From Bacteroidota bacterium (GTDB taxonomy: Bacteria; Bacteroidota; Bacteroidia; Flavobacteriales_D; Sanyastnellaceae), in NCBI GenBank assembly GCA_027618855.1, contig JAQCID010000006.1:1-13995 (forward strand): a stretch of 13,995 nucleotides of DNA. The letters are read 5' to 3'. Positions 13,733-13,995 of the stretch are shown piece after piece (the first letter of the stretch is position 1; every line of letters begins with the position of its first letter). The position numbers were made by a program, and so were the translations under genes. Under the pieces are notes generated by a model. It worked only from the letters and a program-made list of their open reading frames with translations, ran no database searches and had not been told where the DNA came from.

Positions 13733-13995
13733 TCAAACAGGTTTGATGAAAATTTTTCTAATTCCCACAAATACCAATATAAGTATCGAATAAACAATGA
13801 AAAATGGAATCACATAATCTTGAAGATTTAAGGTTAGCATAAGTGACATCAATAGCAACTGAAATCCAAGGCCATACAATGATACTAACGTCATAAACCA
13901 CTTGGGAAATGGAGGACTGTCACTCGCGTTTTTATCCAAATGATACATGATCTTGTCAAAAATGATATATAAGATATTATAGATTTTATAAAATA
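13733..13995 (-). CDS. Small membrane protein, 5' end off the right edge
   Basis: The frame ends with TGA at 13733-13735 and has no stop up to the right edge, so at least 87 residues are encoded and the start is outside the window. An internal ATG at 13946-13948 would give 71 residues. However, the upstream codons read as Tyr/Ile/Phe/Lys-rich sequence (FYKIYNILYIIFDKI) that looks like a natural N-terminus for this kind of protein. Two membrane helices follow at roughly LVSLYGLGFQLLLMSLMLTL and VIPFFIVYSILILVFVGI, with a short basic end (RKIFIKPV). I recognise no specific family; small two-helix proteins of this style are frequent in Bacteroidota genomes. The stretch is only about 30% GC, far below mutS2 next to it, so it may be recently acquired. 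Confidence 0.5.
   Translation of the reverse strand, partial: FYKIYNILYIIFDKIMYHLDKNASDSPPFPKWFMTLVSLYGLGFQLLLMSLMLTLNLQDYVIPFFIVYSILILVFVGIRKIFIKPV

Overview
The window looks like ordinary chromosomal DNA from a member of the Bacteroidota, most likely a Flavobacteriia-type organism. The clues are an E1 alpha/beta fusion, a YtxJ-type bacillithiol protein, SPOR-like envelope proteins, a short MutS2 without an Smr domain, weak ribosome binding sites, and -7 boxes of the TAnnTTTG type. No rRNA, tRNA, CRISPR array, transposase or integrase was found. The genus cannot be fixed from the sequence.

Layout. Bases 3-572 (+) hold the 3' end of a saccharopine/alanine dehydrogenase-like gene. Convergent to it is a minus-strand pair (596-3045). 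Its first gene encodes an exported protein with a regulatory-like beta domain, a TPR-like helix pair, an extreme Ala/Asp/Asn block and tyrosine-rich repeats. Its second gene encodes a TonB-like membrane-anchored protein. Divergent from the pair is a secreted or outer-membrane protein (3136-4887, +) with a beta-rich domain, Asp-rich calcium-type repeats and two SPOR-like modules. Together these three suggest a cell-envelope neighbourhood. Next comes a COG2509-type FAD flavoprotein (4899-6551, -), arranged head to head with a fused E1 subunit of a 2-oxoacid dehydrogenase complex (6595-8607, +). A small helical unknown protein follows (8670-8969, +).

A TPR membrane protein (9033-9614, -) is divergent from a tight plus-strand run of ytxJ, a pRiA4b ORF-3-like gene, miaA and mutS2 (9661-13639). 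Gaps in this run are 5 and 7 bp, followed by an 8 bp overlap, so it is very probably one operon mixing thiol redox, tRNA modification and MutS-family DNA or ribosome maintenance. After mutS2 the base composition drops sharply to about 30% GC. A small membrane protein gene there (13733-13995, -) stays open to the right edge, so its start lies outside the window.

I do not see a convincing undescribed multi-gene system. The points most worth a second look are the repeat-built envelope protein, the SPOR-module protein opposite it, the face-to-face -7 boxes upstream of ytxJ, and the low-GC edge on the right.
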